NCBI GenBank assembly: GCA_023132545.1
Contig: JAGLYB010000066.1
Span: 1 to 7,104, forward strand
Direction: 5' to 3'
DNA: 7,104 bases
From: Candidatus Bipolaricaulota bacterium
GTDB taxonomy: Bacteria; Bipolaricaulota; Bipolaricaulia; UBA7950; UBA9294
Part shown: positions 4,817 to 7,104 of the stretch, one piece after another
Layout: every line of letters starts with the position of its first letter
Position numbering within the stretch: position 1 is the stretch's first letter
Notes under the pieces: generated by a model
Databases searched by the model: none
Told to the model about the DNA's origin: nothing
What the model saw: the letters and a program-made list of their open reading frames with translations, nothing else
Program-made: the position numbers and the translations under genes

Positions 4817-7104
4817 ATGAAGAACCGTTCGCGCTGGGTCTTATGGGGGATTCTTGGCTTTGTCGCTCTGGCAGCCTTAATTGTCGTGCTGTGGTTGGTA
4901 AGACCCCCAGGACTGCCTGATGACGCGATTCTTGTGCCAAGAGATAGGCCTTCGCTTCAGGAGGCGTTAGAGGATGTGTCGCCTGGCGCGATCATCGTGA
5001 TCCAAGCTTCTGCCGGCCCGATTCAGGGCCCAATCCTGATTACGGTTCCCGACATTGCACTCATTTCGTCCGGCGGCAGAGCCAGACTCAACGGATTAGG
5101 TGGGGATCCGGCTCTGTCGATTCGCGCTGAGGGAGTAATGGTTCGAGGCTTCAACATTACCTCCGAGAGCATCGGCGTCCAAGTCAACGCGTCGGATTGC
5201 ACGATCGAAGATCTTCAGATTGATTCGGCTCCCGTCGGTATCCAGCTCAATCAAGCGACTCACTGTGTTCTCCAGTCGATCGAAACGCGCGGAGGAGGGA
5301 TCGGCGTCGAGTTGATCAACTCCAGCAGCGTGTCGGCCGAAGACCTGACCATCGTAGGCGCGTCTGAATATGGCGTGCGGTTGATTGGCTCCTGGAACAA
5401 CGTGCTGAAGAATCTCGATCTCTCGGAAAACGCTGTTGGAATCTCGATCGAAGATGCATCGACGGACAACGTTATTGAAGCAAGCGACATCGAGTTCAGT
5501 TCCATCGCCGGCATTGAGATACGAGGCTCGAACGACAACCTGATCATTGACAGCACATTGAACTCCGTTCGGATCGGGATCATGCTTGAGGCAGTAACAG
5601 GAACAGAAATCCGTGGGTGCGAAGTGTATGCGCCGACTGTATCGGGCGTTCTCCTGCAACAGGCCGTTCAAAATCGCATCCTAGAGACCCGGATCGATGG
5701 AAGCCAAGGCACGGGCATTCAGCTTACCCAGAGTGCTGAAAACACGCTGTTAACCAACGACATCTCCAATTGTGGCCAAGGTGGGATTTCTCTGATCAGC
5801 AGCAACAAGAATCTGGTCATGGGAAACGAAATAGAGGACTGTTCGCTTGGGATCCAAATCACCCGATCCAATGACACTCGCATCCTGAGAAACAGCGTCT
5901 CGAATTCCAAGCTGTGCGGCTTCTTCGTCTTGCTGGGGAGGTCCAATCGTCTGCTCGACAATGTTTCGACTAATGGTTCCTATGGCATGATTCTGGCTGA
6001 ATCGGGAACCAATACGCTTCTTCGCAATATGCTGAGCGGGGCGGACCGTGCGGGACTGCTCTTGATTCACACCCTTGGCGAGAATCATGTGACTGAAAAT
6101 GACGTGTGCACAAGTACGTGGGGCCTGGTGCTCGCTGCTGCGACACGAGATCATATCATCCAAAACCATGTCCTAGACAATGAAGTCGGCGTTCTGCTTG
6201 TTGAATTGGGCAAGGGAATTCGAATTGAGGGCAACATGATCGCCGGCAACGTCATTGGTCTTAAACAGCAGGCGAATCTAGTTAAGCTGGAAAGCGACCT
6301 GACTGAACTTGGGATCGTACTTCCCCATGGCGATGAGAGCACCATTCCCATTCTTGCGAACAACGTGTTTGTGGACAACGCTGACTTCGATATACAAAAC
6401 GACACCAAGATTCATCTGTTGGCTGCCGGTAACTGGTGGGGAAAAGTCAGCGCAAGAGACTCCCGAGATGCCGTTGTGTCTGAAGGTGTCTCCCTGGAGC
6501 AGTCGGCGTGGAAAGGAACAATTGCAATTGGAACCGGATCAGATGATGTTCGCGTTCTATTGGGACGTATCCTTCAACTCACCCTTGCTGCGGAAGGATT
6601 TCGCGTTATCGATTTGGTAGGAATAGAGCCTTCGGAACGTGTCCAACAGGCGCTCCTCGACGCGGACGTCGATCTGATTTGGTGGAGCAAGGCGACTTCC
6701 GGATCTCAAACCCTAGTTGCCGGGAGTTCGTCCGTCATCCTTCCTTCGTTTGTCCGTGAGGGATGGTGCATCATTGTCTCGTCTCAACTGGCGGATCGGT
6801 TGACCGATTTAACTGTTTCAGGTCTTGCCGATTGGACTAACAACACTGGCGAGCACTTGAGATACGCAGCTACTTCTGCGCTTGGGGACGAATCGTTCGA
6901 AGCCTTGATGACCGCCTATGAACTGGGTGAATCTGTTCACTCGTTCACGCAAGCAGAGGTGTTGGAAGAGGTTGAAGCGCTCCTAAAATTCGGAGCTGTT
7001 GATGTGGCGATCGTGGGAAGCTTGGAAGAAACTCTGACTATCTCGGGGTTCCTAGAGCTTGAAGACAATCTTCGAGTTCTTGACCGGGACTTGATATCGA
7101 TGAT
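4817..7104 (+). CDS. Membrane-anchored NosD-like right-handed beta-helix protein fused to an OpuAC-type substrate-binding domain (C-terminus outside window)
   Basis: The frame is open for 762 codons to the right edge. Residues 1-7 are basic and residues 8-28 form one transmembrane segment. No cysteine lipobox or clear cleavage site follows, so the protein is probably N-terminally anchored with the rest outside. Residues 38-62 (P-S-L-Q-E-A-L, then P-G-A-I-I-V-I) match the usual entry of NosD/pectate-lyase-like helices. From G120 to about 480 there are 16 back-to-back coils of 21-24 residues starting G-[I/V/L/M/F] and rich in N. The helix ends at N-W-W-G (539-542), a common NosD-type ending. 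Residues 568-762 resemble the glycine betaine/choline substrate-binding domain: an I-A-I-G-T-G start, G-R-I-L-Q-L-T-L-A-A-E-G-F-R-V, D-V-D-L-I-W-W (617-623), F-G-A-V-D-V-A-I-V (725-733), and F-L-E-L-E-D-N near the end. Beta-helices of this type bind or cleave polysaccharide, but no catalytic set is evident. The combination is unusual. Confidence 0.92.
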   Translation, partial: MKNRSRWVLWGILGFVALAALIVVLWLVRPPGLPDDAILVPRDRPSLQEALEDVSPGAIIVIQASAGPIQGPILITVPDIALISSGGRARLNGLGGDPALSIRAEGVMVRGFNITSESIGVQVNASDCTIEDLQIDSAPVGIQLNQATHCVLQSIETRGGGIGVELINSSSVSAEDLTIVGASEYGVRLIGSWNNVLKNLDLSENAVGISIEDASTDNVIEASDIEFSSIAGIEIRGSNDNLIIDSTLNSVRIGIMLEAVTGTEIRGCEVYAPTVSGVLLQQAVQNRILETRIDGSQGTGIQLTQSAENTLLTNDISNCGQGGISLISSNKNLVMGNEIEDCSLGIQITRSNDTRILRNSVSNSKLCGFFVLLGRSNRLLDNVSTNGSYGMILAESGTNTLLRNMLSGADRAGLLLIHTLGENHVTENDVCTSTWGLVLAAATRDHIIQNHVLDNEVGVLLVELGKGIRIEGNMIAGNVIGLKQQANLVKLESDLTELGIVLPHGDESTIPILANNVFVDNADFDIQNDTKIHLLAAGNWWGKVSARDSRDAVVSEGVSLEQSAWKGTIAIGTGSDDVRVLLGRILQLTLAAEGFRVIDLVGIEPSERVQQALLDADVDLIWWSKATSGSQTLVAGSSSVILPSFVREGWCIIVSSQLADRLTDLTVSGLADWTNNTGEHLRYAATSALGDESFEALMTAYELGESVHSFTQAEVLEEVEALLKFGAVDVAIVGSLEETLTISGFLELEDNLRVLDRDLISM
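4928..6442 (+). other. Right-handed parallel beta-helix domain (residues 38-542)
   Basis: Sixteen contiguous PbH1-like coils run from residue 120 to about 480 with little length variation. Examples begin G-I-Q-L, G-V-E-L, G-V-R-L, G-I-S-I, G-I-E-I, G-I-M-L and G-V-L-L. Each has an N-x-[L/I]-x-x-[N/S]-x-[I/L] ladder in its second half. A less regular segment (about 481-538) leads to N-W-W-G. The uniform solenoid with no obvious Asp/Arg catalytic cluster suggests a binding or scaffold role rather than a lyase, although this cannot be excluded from sequence alone. Confidence 0.85.
6518..7104 (+). other. OpuAC/ProX-like substrate-binding domain, divergent (residues 568-762+)
   Basis: The order of elements follows the family: a first strand and helix (I-A-I-G-T-G ... 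L-L-G-R-I-L-Q-L-T-L-A-A-E-G-F), a second strand with an L-x-G-I-x-P/S-x-x-x-x-x-A-L pattern, D-V-D-L, a middle strand (C-I-I-V-S-S-Q-L-A-D), a T-V-S-G-L-A-D-W helix, L-R-Y-A-A-T, then a helix with A-Y-E-L and the second-lobe G-A-V-D-V-A. Typical members have D-[I/L]-x-x-E-Y-T-G-T after D-V-D. Here it is D-L-I-W-W-S-K-A-T, and the following segment is about half the usual length. The tail of the domain lies beyond the window. Confidence 0.72.

Noticed and set aside
5096..5671. 191-residue minus-strand ORF
   Set aside because: It is antisense to the beta-helix coils, whose sense translation shows 16 regular repeats. The antisense product shows no recognisable features.

Overview
The window looks like a chromosomal segment from an uncultured bacterium of roughly balanced base composition. 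It has ordinary AGGAGG-type ribosome binding sites, Sec-exported proteins and a cyclic-di-GMP-I riboswitch. The mix of very long cadherin-like repeat proteins and NosD-type beta-helix proteins resembles poorly characterised environmental lineages (for example Bipolaricaulota-like bacteria), but I cannot fix the taxon from this sequence.

Left half, minus strand (1-3893): one uninterrupted reading frame runs off the left edge. It encodes at least 1297 residues: a Sec signal peptide, a cysteine-rich N-terminal domain with eight Cys, and twelve tandem cadherin-like/Big_9-type repeats. Eight repeats are exactly 92 residues (276 nt) in perfect register. This is a secreted or surface-exposed, probably calcium-stiffened, adhesin-like protein whose C-terminal anchor lies outside the window. 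Short plus-strand ORFs across it are antisense shadows recurring with the 276-nt period.

Divergent intergenic region (3894-4334): the leader of the repeat protein contains a good match to the cyclic-di-GMP-I (GEMM-I) aptamer at about 4126-4033 on the minus strand. It is followed by a hairpin that would sequester a Shine-Dalgarno sequence, and by a perfect 10-bp complement to the 3' strand of the aptamer. The large adhesin is therefore likely controlled directly by the biofilm second messenger. Two in-frame ATGs with equally good ribosome binding sites (4007 and 3893) follow the aptamer.

Right half, plus strand: a 105-residue acidic protein of unknown function (4335-4652) comes first. After a 164-nt gap, a gene running off the right edge (4817-7104+) encodes an N-terminally membrane-anchored protein. 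It has 16 consecutive beta-helix coils of the NosD/pectate-lyase-like type, fused to a C-terminal domain resembling the substrate-binding protein of glycine betaine/choline ABC transporters (OpuAC/ProX/OsmF type). That fusion is unusual. The binding domain also lacks the usual Y-T-G-T loop and has a shortened middle, so it may be a divergent sensor or scaffold rather than a normal osmolyte receptor.

Both large proteins are extracytoplasmic, which makes this a cell-surface locus. A functional link between the riboswitch-controlled adhesin and the divergent beta-helix/binding-protein fusion is only inferred from proximity.
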